From Chrysoperla carnea (Eukaryota; Arthropoda; Insecta; Neuroptera; Chrysopidae): a stretch of DNA of 64,000 nucleotides. The translations under genes were made by a program, and so were the position numbers. Every line of letters starts with the position of its first letter. Positions within the stretch are counted from its first letter, which is position 1. Under the pieces are notes generated by a model. That model made no database searches. It had not been told where the DNA came from and saw nothing but the letters and a program-made list of their open reading frames with translations. This document shows positions 11,999-26,100 of the stretch, piece by piece. The DNA is taken from the NCBI RefSeq assembly GCF_905475395.1, contig NC_058342.1, positions 31,950,140-32,014,139 on the forward strand, read 5' to 3'.

Positions 11999-14580
11999 AT
12001 GGCTGTAGTACATCCTTTAGATAATACATTTTGGACCGATGCTCATCGTTATAAGGATGCTGAAGTGAATTATTATACAAATTTATCGAAGGTATTTAAA
12101 TTTTCGCTAATATTTTGCTTTATGCGACAAGTTCAATTGCGCTTTTTTAACAGTGTTTGTACCAAAATTTGGTGATGGAATTACCCCAAAAGCTTGAAAG
12201 TTACCCGAGGACAAAACTACTACAAAAAAAGACGTAATTGAGGTGGAAATTTTGAGAATTCTGGAAAATTCAAGGAAAATTTTTTTACTTTAATTTAGCC
12301 TATATGTTCTTTCGAATAGTATTTTGTCCCCGGGCCAAAATGATACAAACTGCATGGTTTAACATATAATCTGTAAACAATATACAAATTTAACATGAAT
12401 TTGACCCAAACTTTGAACTTTGTGACTGCCAAATTTTATTTTTGACAAATCAGATGACAACGGCTTCATAGAAATTTGAATATTGTTTATAAAACTTGGG
12501 TAAAATGTCCGATTTCTTCACATGTTAGTTTTGAAAAAATTTCGTTTCAGACTTGAGTCCAAGCCTTATTTAAGGTACATTTTACCCATAAAACACAAAC
12601 ATCGCATTTATTTGACGATTCGATTTGCGAGATTACACTTTTACGCGACGAAAAATATGGCAAAATCCTAAAACTATGCATCAAAAATCTTAAAATAGAT
12701 GCGATTTTCGTAGATTTTTTGGGTCAAATCGACCCTCTATACTAAGTACTACCTTCTTTGGATCAAACTCCTTTTTTAAGATACAATTGATCCAAAAAAA
12801 AACACAAAAATCGGATTTATTTGACGATGAATTAACGTTTTGCGAGATATCACTCATTCGCGACGAAAAATATGGCAAATCTCAAATACTAAATCGTAAA
12901 ATAAATGATATTTTCGGATTCTTTTTTTGGGTCAATTTTTCGCATTTTTCTAAGGGCGATATCTCGAATTCAATTTTGTGTTTTTGTATTCAATTCTGCA
13001 ATAGCAATATCATTTAAAGAATACTTAGAGGGGTGAAAAAATCGGACTCGACTGTAATTAACATACTTAACTAATAAATTTTCTGTTACAAGCTTCAGAA
13101 TAACGTAAATCCTTCCTCTTTACCAAACGAAATCAGTTCTAACAAATCACAATCCAAAAAGAATAAAAAAAATAACGATCCAAATAATATATCCGTTCAA
13201 GTGACAATATCCCCAATAACAAGTGTCCAAAATCCTCCTGCTACTGCTAACATAGAAAATAAGGATTCGGGGAACGCTTCTGGTGGCAAGAAAAAACGTA
13301 ATAAAAAATCCAAGGTAACAATTTGTTGTGTTTTTTGTGTCTAAATTTGGATTTTTTGGGGATATTTCAGGATTTTTTACTTTGCTTTTTTTTTGAGTAT
13401 TGTAATCCCATTTTTAGGGTGGCGCCAATGCACCTGAAAATTCATTAGCTGCACAAGTTCAAAAAGCTCGTCAACAACTCCAAAATCAATTACAAAATGT
13501 ATGTATTTGGATAACCGAATGCTCCCAAAATTAATGGAATGTTGATTTTTTTTTTCATTTTTTGTTTTTAGGCAGATAAAGGCAGCAACACATCTTTAGC
13601 AGATCTTGTATTAAAATTAGAAGAAGATAAATTGAAATTAGAAAAGAGTAAGCAAATTTTTTTCAATAATCGTTGGGTGGCTGAAAAACCGGGAAATATC
13701 GTCTTGGAAATTATTGTAATTTTTATTGTTGTGTTGTTACAGCTGTGTCATCGCTTATCGATAGAATAAGCGCATTAGAATTAACGGTTAGTAAGTTACA
13801 AGGCGTCAAATCACAATCCGCTGCTTCCAGTGTACCCCAAAAGAGTGCGGCACCTCCACCAGCCAAAAAAGTAGAAGAAGATGACGATGATGTTGATTTG
13901 TTTGGTTCAGAATCAGAAGGTGAAGATGAAGCAGCTGCCAAAATTCGAGAAGAACGTTTAGCTGCATATGCTGCCAAAAAATCTAAAAGTAAGAGTTTTA
14001 TATTATCTTCGACCTTCATTCATATTAGACCAATTTTGTTATCGAGGAATCAGAAAAACAACCCTTAAAGTCTTATGACCAGAACTTAAAAGGAAATTCG
14101 AAGGATTGGAAGAGGCTGTTTTATAAATATTGCCCTTAGATAAATTTGAAAGGCATAGAGCCCCCAAAACTTGACATTCACACAATTTAAAAAAAAAAAA
14201 AAAACGTACTTATAATGCACCCCACCCCTCTTCGATGTTCTTCGAAACAGGATATTTCCAGGAAAAATATTACTAATAATTAAATTAAAATTTCAGAACC
14301 AGTGTTAATTGCAAAATCAAACATCATTTTCGACGTGAAACCATGGGACGATGAAACCGACATGAAACAATTAGAAGGAATTGTACGATCAATTGAACAA
14401 GATGGTTTATTATGGGGCGCTGCAAAATTAGTACCATTAGCATACGGCATCCATAAATTACAAATCAGTTGTGTGGTTGAAGATGATAAAGTATCTGTTG
14501 ATGAAATCCAAGAAAAAATTGAAACTCTGGGCTCTGAATTCGTTCAAAGTGTGGATATCGCTGCTTTTAACAAAATCTAA
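11999..14580 (+). CDS. eEF1delta: Elongation factor 1B subunit delta (guanine nucleotide exchange)
   Basis: Exchange factor subunit that reloads eEF1A with GTP in the cytosol. Coding exons are 11999-12091, 13093-13314, 13418-13498, 13572-13647, 13743-13988 and 14297-14580, giving 333 aa with all phases matching. The N terminus ([20 protein letters not shown]) matches the delta family. Residues about 141-176 form a leucine-zipper-like coiled coil. Residues 202-220 are acidic and include VDLFGS, the conserved CK2-site context. Residues 242-333 are the EF1 GEF domain with KPWDDETDM and the terminal [10 protein letters not shown]. The second coding exon (74 codons, rich in Asn, Lys and Ser) and the third (27 codons) both start and end in phase 0, so either could be skipped without a frameshift. 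Its acceptor could also be 6 bases later (13099). Intron 12092-13092 holds a tandem repeat. Confidence 0.97.
12600..12950. repeat. Intronic tandem repeat related to the palindromic family
   Basis: Within the first coding intron of eEF1B-delta, two units about 207 bases apart share TTTATTTGACGAT, GCGACGAAAAATATGGCAAA and TTTTTTGGGTCAA. The wording resembles the tandem repeat at 9575-10510. The two opposed short open frames here (12690-12878 and 12787-13017) are by-products of the symmetry. Confidence 0.6.
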
Positions 14581-16929
14581 ACAAATTTTTTATTTCGGAA
14601 ATCTTTTTTTTTACCCAAAATTCTTTATTTTTTGAAACGTACTGTACTTCAATATTTAAAACGTACTGTTAACTTGTAAAATTCTACAATTATGTTGAGA
14701 TAACAAATATATACAAGTTTTTTTTCCTTCTCTAACAATTTTCATGTGTTTTCTTTTTTTGTATCCAGTATGTAAAGGTTGAATGGAATTTTGGACCAGT
14801 TCATAAGTTTTTTAACCCATGTTCTTGGTATTTGGTAATTTCAGACTAATTTCGGTCAGTTTTTCGCATTTTTCGAATGCTCCTGGCTTCGAATTTTTTT
14901 TTTAAATACTTAAAAAAAATGTTTAATTGATCTGGATGAAACTTGAAGTTAGATTTGACCCAAAAATGAATGGTTTACGAAATATATCGACTTAAATTTT
15001 ATCGAAAAGTTGCCTATTAAATGAAAGAATTCTAAATAACCTGAAATATTAGGAAATTTTTGAAAAGGTTTCATTAAATAAAAATTCTCAAAAATAAAAT
15101 ATTTTATTTGAAGACAAATACAACTGAAATGATTTTTGATGGTCGATAAATAATCCTTAAAAATTTATAATAACATCCTCCTTAAAATTTATAACCAACA
15201 ATGAACAAATCAAGAACTGTATGCGTGTGAAGCTGAATTTTCATGAGCGCCAATTCTAAGGGTCTTACATTATCTACGCTCATTACATTCGCATTGGCGT
15301 AACAATAGAAAACAAAAAATTTTTAGGCAAAAACGATAAATGACCTTTTAAGAGTAGAAATATTGAATTTATAGAAAATTTTCGCAAAGTTCTTTGAACT
15401 CGCTTCCGATAAGAATTCTAGGTCGAAGGCACACGTACGTTTAAAATCGATAAAACGAAACATGTGCTGAATTTGATTTTCATTTTCGTCGCTTTTGGAT
15501 CCCTGCGCTAATTCTTTCGAAGTTAATTCAAAAACTTTCAATCAAATAGATTTATAAATTCTGGGTAAATCCGATGTTAAGGCCCTTCTATTGTAACGCC
15601 ACAGCATCAAACAAAAGAAAACAAGAAACGCGTAAAAAAATATTTTTTATACTCACAGCCCGAAGATCACAGTTCAAAATAAATTTTAAATTCAAAAAAT
15701 AAGACTTCGAAGTGATCAACAGTTTTCGATTTCGATCGACATACAAAAAAAAAAAATAAAAGGTACAGGAAGGCGCACGTCAAGTACGGTAAGAATTGAC
15801 ATTCATAAAAATTCAACATTTGATTAAAAAAAAAAAAGGTTAATAAATTTTTAACAAAAAACTTTCTTTTTTGTTCTGTGATTTTCCTCCATTTAAAAGA
15901 AAAATTCTTCACATAAAAATTGACAACAACAAAATAAATTAGAAAGTAAAATATTTAAAATTTAAATATATCAATTAAAAAAATTTAAATTTTTATTATT
16001 TGAGGTGAAAGAGGGGGGGGGTTAGTTATATGGAATTTAAATTTTTTTAATTGGTATCTTTTTTTTTCCATGAAAATTATGTACAAAAATCGTATAGTCA
16101 CGATCTAATTTTTTTAATAACAAAATTAAAATGCCTAAATATTTGCGTCAGGTCCCAAATCGAACGGATCTTACGTTCTTCTAAATTAAAAACAAAGCGA
16201 ATATTTGCCGCGGGTAGAAGTTATTTGAATTAAATAAAACAATTACCGAAAGAAGAACATAAATTCAGGGCCGGATTTAGACTTAGGAGGCCCTTTCCAC
16301 ATTTGGTGGAGGCTTCTTTTTAAGTATGACTTATACCTAAAGAGTTTGTCAAAACGATTTTAAATGAGTAAAGCGCTAAGAATCATCTTTAATCTTCCAA
16401 AAAAACTGAAGCCTACGACTAAAATTTCCATGGCCTTAATAGTTACCAAGTTCCGTATGATTAGGTGTCCGTTGACGCAAATAAAATTATTACAAGAGTC
16501 CATGTAATAAAAATTGGATGCAGGAAACAGAAAGTTCGAGAAAAAGCGCCTAGAAGAGCGAGCGAGAAACAGCCTCTCGAGAGACTGTTAACCTCAATGT
16601 ACCACCAACATTGTTTAGAGCAAAAATGGTTAGAAAAACTATTATTTCCCAAGAAATTTCTTTCTGAAATGACTCACTAAATTTACGCTTGGCCGCAGAA
16701 CTATCTGCTTTGATTGCACGGACTCTTGTATTCAGGGATATGATGACACAATTATTATTTTGTATTTTATATACAGGGTGTTCCCCCCTGTTCTAGAATC
16801 TTTTTTAAAAAAAATAGTGATACAAATATATAATTAAGATTATATTATAAAGTGCTTAAAATTTAATTGGTATATAATTATATGCATGTCCTACTTAAAA
16901 CAAATGATTATAGAAAAAAAAACCACATA
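14581..16929. other. 3' flank of eEF1B-delta and gene-free DNA
   Basis: No gene is supported. No canonical AATAAA lies within 150 bases of the eEF1B-delta stop; an AATATA variant occurs near 14707. A small inverted repeat lies at about 15970-16055. A CAGGGCCGGATTTAG motif at about 16267, typical of hAT termini, has no partner end that I could find. An ACAGGGTG motif occurs near 16773. Confidence 0.4.
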
Positions 16930-17266
16930 CAGTCAAAATCGATTATAACGACATCGCTTATAACAACGACTCGATTATTATGATACTTCCTCAAGGAACA
17001 ATGAAAGTTCCGATCGTCAAAAGACAAGCTGAATTATAAAAACATGGAGATAAGGTCATCCCAGGGGATCTCTGATGATCCACGGCCGGGATTTTCTTTT
17101 GATGAATCACCAAATAAGCTACTATAGTGACATCTCTCTCAATAGCGAAGAAATATGGTAATTCCTTCTAAATAAAAACTACATATCGCTTAATAATCGA
17201 CTATCGGATATAACGATCGTAATTATACGACCCCTTCTTCAATGTCGTTATAACCGACTTTAACTA
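16930..17266. mobile_element. pogo/Tigger-like MITE
   Basis: The left end CAGTCAAAATCGATTATAAC and the right end, read as reverse complement TAGTTAAAGTCGGTTATAAC, form terminal inverted repeats of about 26 bases. They are followed on both sides by GACAT. A TA dinucleotide flanks each side (16928-16929 and 17267-17268). CAGT...CGNTTATAACGA ends with TA duplication are characteristic of pogo/Tigger members of Tc1/mariner (family knowledge). At 337 bases with no open frame it is non-autonomous. Confidence 0.85.
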
Positions 17267-20167
17267 TAATTCAAAAAAAATTATTAAACCTATAATGTAA
17301 TTTCAAGCTAAAAATTTTAATAAAATACAGGGTGACTAGTCTTTTTTTTTTAATCGGATTTCTAAACTCTTTACATCTGGGTTATTTCATAGAAATTCCC
17401 TTTTCAAATAATGTAAGAGCTCTTTCGAAAATCCATTTATAATTTCCGGTGAGATCCCGGAAATCTAGAATTTGCTAGACACCCAAAACTAAAATGAATT
17501 AAAATTCGAAAATAAATCGATGATAAATATAATTAAGTTTCTAAGTTCATGCGATCTGGAATCTTATAATTCTCGATTGCATGGATCTATTTGATACTTT
17601 TTCATTTTATTGGAAAATATAAAATTAGAAAAAAAAAAATACTGAAATGTGTTTTTTTTTTGTGGGAATTTCCTTTTTTTTAGTAATTTCGACCAAAAAA
17701 TCTGAGTTTCATGAAAGAGCCAGATTGAAGCTAATATTAAAATTTATTGTCACTCGCTGGCTGATTTTTATGTTATGCTTTCATTTCATTTTTAGATTAT
17801 TGCTTCAAAAATTTGATTTTTTGTATTGAAAAAAGAAAGGTCCCATTTAGAAAACTATTGAGCAAAAACAAAAAGAATCGTTAGGTTGGTTTTTATGTAA
17901 TCATTTCACCTGAATTTTCTTATCAAAAACTAATTTTTCTCCAAAAATCATATCCAAAAGTCAAGGATTCCTGAGGAAGTCAGCAAAGTTGACGAAACGT
18001 TGGCGAAAAATTAATAGTTAAAAAAATTAACATAAAATCTTTATTGTACATGGACTTAAATTTTCATGGATCGATCCAAGATTCAGTATAATGTTTGGAG
18101 AAAATTTAATATTTTCAATTTGGTTCCGATTTACTGAAAATTTAGTTTAAAATAAAATGGCAAATTTATACATCTGAATTTATGCTCAAATATATTTAAA
18201 TTGAGTTGAGTTTTTAATACAGGGCGGCCATCTTCTATTTTTAACTCTGGTTTCAGCGGAATTCCCAAAACTGAATTCGAGACTAACTTTTTAGGAATTT
18301 CACATTCCCAAGTTTTTCAAAATCGATTGCCATCCTGTAATTTCTATATTTTGAGTTACAAATTTCAAATTAAAAGGTAAAATTTTGTTTAATATGGAAA
18401 TATTTGTGATTATCGAAATTCACTTCAAATTTCCGAATCCGAAAACAACCGTATATCAGAATGTTTTAAAAAAAAGGAAGATACTAACCTCGAATGAGAA
18501 TCTATCGTCCTAGATTTCAGCGGGAATAATTTCAGAGTCTAATCTCTTATCTCGTAACTCTCGGATTTTGAAAATCGTCTCATTTTTAACTTTCTTCGAA
18601 ACATGGAAGAGAAAATAGAAAATCGAACGATTTCGCCGAACGTCTCATAGCGGATTTTGAAAAATCGAAATAACAAAGATAGCCATAACAACTTTTACAG
18701 TTTGATAATGGTTATATTAAACCGAAACTTGTCAATTCTTGATGATTTTACAGTGGAAAGTTCGATCAAATTCAAGAAATAAAGTTCACCTAACGATAGG
18801 AGATAAAATCACGAGTCAAATCTTCGTACTTATTGTCTTCAAAAATTTTTTTTATTTCGTAAACTCATGCAAATTTTTGAACAAAAATTTGCACCTACAA
18901 AACTTCTTCCAAAATAGTAACAAATATCGTACAAAGCGCGGCGTAATATCACGCCCAATAACAAACAACAACAAATTATTATATTTTTTTACAGAATTAT
19001 TTACAAATTATTTTGAAATTTATTACTCAAAAAAATAAACGAAATATTCAAAATAAACGAGTTTTTCGATTTGAAAATAAATATTATGAATTAAATGCTT
19101 TTGTCACATTAATTTTTGAACATAACAAAATTTGGATTTTGGCAGAATCCGAATAAAAATTAAATACATTTATGAAATATTTTTAAAATAATTTAAATCC
19201 AGCCAAAAATGATTCAAGTTTTCCATCCTATCTTGTTAGCTGTTAATTATAAGTGAATCGTTTTTGTTTTTGCCAGATAATTGAACAATTTTCATGTCAT
19301 CTGTTTTCTCATGTCATTTTTTTAGAGGAAATAGCTTGAGCGAGTGACTGTTCTTTAGAATTGCAACCTTAAATGCTTCTATTTTCTACAAAACTAGAAA
19401 AGCTCATGAAACAATACCAAATTTTCCGGTTTAAAGTATTTTACGATCACGGTATCTTGAAATTTCTCGACCTAAACTTTTAAGGAAATATAGGAAAACG
19501 AAAAAATATTAAGAAAATATTAAAGTACTGGAATGACAGAAAAAATATACGAATACGAACTAAAATCGAAAATATACGAACGTATACGAAGCTATACAAT
19601 TATATGGCAAAAACAAAGTATGTGTTATAAAAAAAAATAGAATCCGAACGATTTTGCTGCAGTCCAAAGACCTCAAAGTGACCTTAAACTATACGAATGT
19701 ACAAATACATATTATCTATATGTATATACATATTTATTTACAGGGTGTACCAAAAGTTGCTGGTTATTAAGAACAAAAAATTACATAGAAACTTTTGGCT
19801 TATCCTGTATAGATATATATATTTCCTTTAAACTGTGAAAATTAAATTCCCTTTAACCATTTTAAACGTCTCAAATCACCAAAAAAAAATTATAAAGAAC
19901 ATAGGATTTATAAAATCCTTCAAAAAAATTTTGTGGTTCCTGTTCGATGAAATTTTCCATTTAATAAATTGAACTCACGTGCGATTGAACTGTTTTCACT
20001 ACTACGATAAAAAATTTAGAAAATATCTACACAATTCTTGAGGAAAAACTGAAAAATGTTGATAAATTTTTTTAGTAAAGTTAGTTAAAAAAAAAAAAGA
20101 AAAATTAATCAAAAACTTTCCAAACTCAAAAAATTGACAAAAAATCTCAAATGAAGTGTCAACATTT
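17267..20167. other. Gene-free DNA between eEF1B-delta and HSF
   Basis: No gene is supported. ACAGGGTG or ACAGGGCG motifs recur near 17328, 18220 and 19740, which suggests ends of old transposons. The words GACGAAACGTTGGC near 17992 resemble sequence seen near the 3' ends of some insect retroelements, but nothing coding accompanies them. Confidence 0.4.
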
Positions 20168-23100
20168 TTATTTTTCATAATCAATTGAAAAATTGGGCGT
20201 CAATGGACTGTCGCAATTGTTCGTCAAATTATCATTATTGTATCGGAAATTCTTGATGTCTGTTGGATCCATTGAATTTTCTGGTGTTGCCATTATCGTG
20301 TTGTCTGGAGTTGAGAACATATCGAAGTCAAATGTTGGAGCGCACATTAATTCAGAACCGGATAAAATTGGATCTATATAAACATATATAAAATCTCGAA
20401 TTAAAACAAAAATTTTAAAATAAATGAAGACATCTATAACGGTTGTCTATATTTAATCGGATAAACTTGGATCGGAATATTTATCGGATAAACTTGAAAT
20501 TTCCAGATAATATACTTAAATGTATGTACATTCCGGAAATGGAAAAAATCGGAAAAATTCTTTGAAAATTCTAGCTGGATATAACCCCCTAATCCGACTC
20601 TGTTCATGCAGATGCATCCTATTAGTTACAAAATTTGACGTAAAAATATAAACATGAAAATTTACCTGAATTATTTTGACGACTCGAATTATTTTGACCA
20701 TTTTTGACATCATTATGGGATAATTCTTGATTTTCATAATCATTGGTTGATAGCGGTAGAGTATACGACATTGGATCATCACTCCCAAATAACTAATTGG
20801 AAAATAAATAATTAATTAAACACTTTGTTTTTGGAAATTTGAATGTCCAGGGAATCAAGCAAAATACTGAAAGCGAACTCGAACTTTCTACTTTGAAAAT
20901 GATACATCGGTGGAATTCAATTCCCGAAACATAATGAAATTTTAAAGGAAACGCACAAATAGGCTAAAGGGATGACAATTTCGGATTCCTATTTTGAAAA
21001 TGAATGCATTAAGCAAAGGGGTCAAATAAGAAGTTTAATTTGGAATACATACCCCTAGCAACGCGTTCGCATCGATACTATATCCCTCACCAACAAGTAA
21101 ATCCTTTAACGAATCCAATTCTGTTTGCATGGAGTCCAAATGATTATCTAGATCGGAGCTGCAACCATACCCATTACTTTAGATTACAGAAAATACTCTC
21201 AAATAAAGCATACAAACCGCCTGGAAAGAACAAAACAAACTGCTCTCCAGGATTGATTAAAAAATACTTACGCTGTGTTTAGTTGAGAAATTTCTGGTAA
21301 TTGAACTGTTGCAATCGCACGATTATTTAATAACTCATCTGTATTCACTAAATTCTCCGTAGATGTTTGCACGTCTTCGTTGCTAATCGGTGATGTGCTC
21401 GTACTTGGTTCAATAGCACACACTGTGTTTGAGGAACCATCTCCAACTGTTTCAATAGGCTCACATTTAATTGGGGCTACTACTTCACTACTCTGTAAAA
21501 GTTCGTTTAAATCCATTTGAGAACCATTTTCTAATGTAATCATTTCACCATTTTGTGAATTCTCATCATTTGATATAATAAAACCAAACTCATGCGCGGC
21601 TGCTTTTAAGATATTTGCATCCCCTGATGAGACCATTATTGTTTGGATACCATTATTATCAGTGGTATTTTCTGGTTGGATAATCGCATCAATAATTGTT
21701 GAATCTTCGGTTAACTCATTCAGTAATTCGTTTGGTTCAGGTTGTTCTGATTGTGATTTAGGATTTTTCGCTTTTGATTTCGATTTTGTTTGTTTCTTCT
21801 GTTGTTGAGTTTGTTGCATTGTTTGGGGTGGTGGTGTAACTAAATGTGGATTTGTTGCAAATAATAAATCTGGACTTAACGGACAGTCTTCATCGTTACT
21901 TCCATCATCATTTGTTTCATCAAAATCGAGCAAAATAGGTGAAGTATTTTTGGAGTTAGATGAATTTGTACTGCTTCGGGTTCGTTGTGATTCTGGACTA
22001 TGTACCTCGATAACCGGTTCAATATAATCCTCTAACATACCTGCTTCCTCTAATAGTGTATTATCGGTTGTGTCTAGTTCATGTATGGTTGGTCCTGGTG
22101 ATTCGGATGTCCTAGAGATTTTTTTCGCTTTTGTACCATTAATTTGTGCGATATCATTGATCATTAACGGATATCGCCGTTTAACACCCAAACCGTTAAT
22201 ATTATTTCTAGATGGTTGCACCAATGACACTAGGAACTGTATTAGCTGTTAACAGAATAAATTTTAGAAATACATTATTATTTATGTGAAGTTGTTACTA
22301 TTTATTAGGCCCTTCTTTTAAATTTTTTTAAATCAACATATCACGAATGTTTCATCTGAAATTAGAATTATTCATTATCAAATTTTGATGATTTTTTTCC
22401 GTGATTTCTACACAATAGGGAAGATGTGTGCGAGGCGTATGAATTCTGTCCTGAAATATTTAGGAAAAAAATATTTACAAAATGGAATCCGACAGTTAGG
22501 TTTTACTTTTCGGGAGGAATTTAAAATTCCCTGGCTATTTATGAAGTCTCATAATTATCGAAAAAATCCAGAAATACTGTATTTGGCTCAGATTACGATC
22601 ATTTACTAAGATGAATCGAACTCCCAAAGCTAAAATTTTGTAGTTAACATTAATGCTGAATATATTTCCAAAATAACGGTAAAGATTCGGGTTTCCAGAG
22701 TGCTATCCCTACCCTGACCCAAATTAAAAATTCCCTGACATTTCTAGATTTTCCAAGTCGATTGGTACCTTGTGAATTGTTTTAAATGAGGTGCCTTAAG
22801 TGAAAATTTTTCAGCAGACATTCAAAGAGAACAAATTGGATTTTTTTAAATTCATTGAGAGTTCGAAATTTTTTTAAGGTGTTCAATTATTACGAAATCA
22901 AAATTACGTAGGTTTATTTATTTTTTACTTTATTAGAAATAACAAATGGAGCGAGATATTCGCAATTTTCATCTCTCTCCTACTACAAATCCTCAAACCC
23001 CCCCCCCCCCTAACTAATTCATTCGCTTAAGGGCATACAGAAATAACTCTCCGAAGTTATTCTTAACATTACGTTAAATTCAATAGTGCCCATAACTCCT

Positions 23101-26100
23101 TAACCATTGGGTTTTGGATAAAGTATAGAAGACACTTTCGACTTAAAATTATTCAAAGAATACGCTCTTAAGCTATGTCCATCGAGTCACGGAACACCCT
23201 GCATATGATAAATTCGAAAGTTCCCCATCAAGAAGGAAAGAAAGTGGCTCAGATATTATGAATAAGGAAGCTAAGCATAATCGGGAATAAAAAGCGCAAT
23301 ATAAAATATCTTGCCAAAATTAACTAAAATCTAATCCATAACTTTCCATACAACAAAGTCCCTGACCATAATCTTGACTGTGTTTGCAAAGAAAAAGAAA
23401 AAGGTGCTAACGGATTTGAAAAGTAATATTTAAGGATATTTCAAGGATTTTCCAGGATTGAAAATATTGTTTTCAGGACAAAATTAAAAATCAAGGACAT
23501 TTACAGGTTTTCAAGGTTTTTAAGGATCACTAACACACCCCATGAAAACAAAATAGAAATTTTTCTTATCAAAATCTTTGCAGATTTTTAACCTCTCATC
23601 ACACTTTAGCTCACTTGATTTATGAGTCATATAAAGTCTTCCCTATTGAAACAACAACACGATGAAGTGATTTCAGTAAACTTTGATCTATCTGATTGGG
23701 AAAAGAAAGTTTGAATTATGCGTTTCCGATTTTGAAAATCTCTATACAAATAATGATACCTTGTTTACAATTTGTTGCTGTTTGTGATGTTTACGCCTTA
23801 ACAAAGATAATTCACGCCATAGCGCAACATTATGCTGTTTCATTGTGGCCAATTGAGCATCCAACGATAATTGACGGCCACGCATTTGTGCAACATCTTT
23901 TAATACTTTTGTCATCATTTCCATATTCTTACTATCGCCATTATTATTTGGTATTCGTGATGACATCTTTAAAAAAGAAAATTATACAATTGATTACATA
24001 AACATTAATAAATTTCAATTTTCTGTGAGGTATCGAAGAGGCACAACATACAGACATCGGGATTCTTTTCTTTTTTCATTGGATTATGGAAGGTAGAGAT
24101 AAGGAAAATCATTATATATAACAAGTGAAAACAACCAATTGACTGAGTTAATTGTTGAAATACCATGTTTGGGCAGTGTTGATGACGCAATCGTTTGTTT
24201 TTTTGACGTCACGTAAGTAAAGAAAGATATCCACTCTTATATAGCCACACATTCATAACTTATATTCCCATATAATACATATGTACTATAAAATTTGCAC
24301 TTACTTAATCTCTTAACGGTTTACCAGACCCAATTGATCTATGTTGCTCATTTACGAAGTCGACCTCACTTTTTATGTCCTGAAGAAGCTGTAAAAATTT
24401 CAGCTTGATATCTTTTTTCGTTTTTGAGTTATTGTGTACACAGACGGGGATAGACAGGCAGACAGACAGACAGACAACCAGAAATGGACTAATTAGGTGA
24501 TTTTATGAATACCTATACCAAAATTTGGTTCGGTGAATCAATATTTCTAAGCAGAAAAATAGTGGCGCTGCTGTAGAAAATGTGTAAGTTGTAAAAGAAA
24601 GTTGTGCATTCTACCTCATATTTTAACGGATTTATCCTTAAATATACATACCTTACGCTTAATTTTCTCAACTAGGGTAGGTTCGCCTTTCTTAAAATAT
24701 AAATGTATAAATTCAATTTCTTCGCGTTCTCCTTTGTGAATTCCATTTTCAATATTTGATACTTTATGAAATCCATCTAAAAATATCCAAAATTATTTCT
24801 CAATTCATTGTTTAATATATCACAGAGTTTGTACAACTTTTCCCACAAGAATCTCGAATTTTTCCAGGAGTAAAGCTCACTTACAACGCAACAAAATTAA
24901 TGATCCTATTTTAAATATCATCAAGAATTTTAAGGACTTCATTACTTGTCAAAAACTGTACAAATCTTTAGGTTAGGTTATATTGGCTGTCCTCGAAGGA
25001 CACACTTAGGCTATAGAGCCCATAGATGCCATGTGTTTAACCACCTTTCCGCTGATAATTTCATTTATCAGCTCCTCAATTTCAGAGGCTGAGTGCACCT
25101 CCTTCATGCATATACCATGCACTACACCAGCCCATCACAACTATTAATTGAATTAATTTTATTGCGTAGGTGGGAATCGAACCCACTACCCTGAGCATAC
25201 CGCGGACGGAATTGGTTACGCCCTAACTGAGCTAATATAGCGTCAACCTTTGGAATAATAAAATTAAAAATACTTACACATGTTTAACTGTCGCACAAAG
25301 CTGGCCATATTGCTATGTTTATAAAATTGTGGCAATAATTTTGTACAAAAATCGCCCTGATGTTTTATTATAAATGATTGTCCTCCCTATAAATAAAAAA
25401 AATTCCCGAATTAGACCAAAATATCAAAGTGGGTTTTGGGATATGTTGAAGTTTTGACCAATTCTGAATAAATGGAACTTCTTTTTAGCTGTTTCTAAAA
25501 ATTTCAACTTATATAATACCATAATACTTTGTTTGGGTATGAAACTTTGGGTCCATCCATTTTGGGGAAGTTTGATAAATAAATTATGGGCATTCTTCGT
25601 TGCCACAATAGAGTATGCATGTTAAAGACAGATAGCTTTCAAGGAGACAAAAATTTAACACGAAGAATTTCGGAGTTTAAAAATAAATTAGGATAAAAGG
25701 AAAGTTTTGATTAAATTTGGGATAAATTCTGATAGGAAAATTAAAAAAAAGTTTTTCCTCCATTTCAAAATGTCCCAATAAAGAAGCCTTGGCTAAACTC
25801 GTTTAGAATAAAAACAGTCACAAGCCCGCCTCTAGGCGACTTTCCAAAAATGCCTGATTCCAGAGGAGAAAACTGGAACACACCCAGAAATATTCAAAAG
25901 TTTATTAAAACTGTAGGGCTCCTGGAATACTTTTGAAACAAAAGAGGTACAATAAGATCAAATTGATCGTAGTCAGGGCCGGGAATGCAAGGGGTGTGTG
26001 GGGGCTTATCTGTTTATATAATAGAAATTGTCGAAATCAGACATTTTAGTGACGAGTTACTTTGAATAGGAGAGGGAGGGAGGAATTCTAAATCTTACAT

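Noticed and set aside
16465-16680. Overlapping open frames on both strands, 63-71 aa
   Set aside because: There is no homology that I recognise, and mutual overlap in opposite strands suggests chance in slightly GC-richer DNA.
18739-19038. 99-aa open frame
   Set aside because: The composition is AT-rich and Asn/Lys/Phe-heavy with no recognisable motif or splice context; it is likely chance.
23696-24001. 101-aa plus-strand open frame
   Set aside because: It is antisense to HSF exon 4, which encodes the conserved trimerisation heptads; it is a shadow of that exon.
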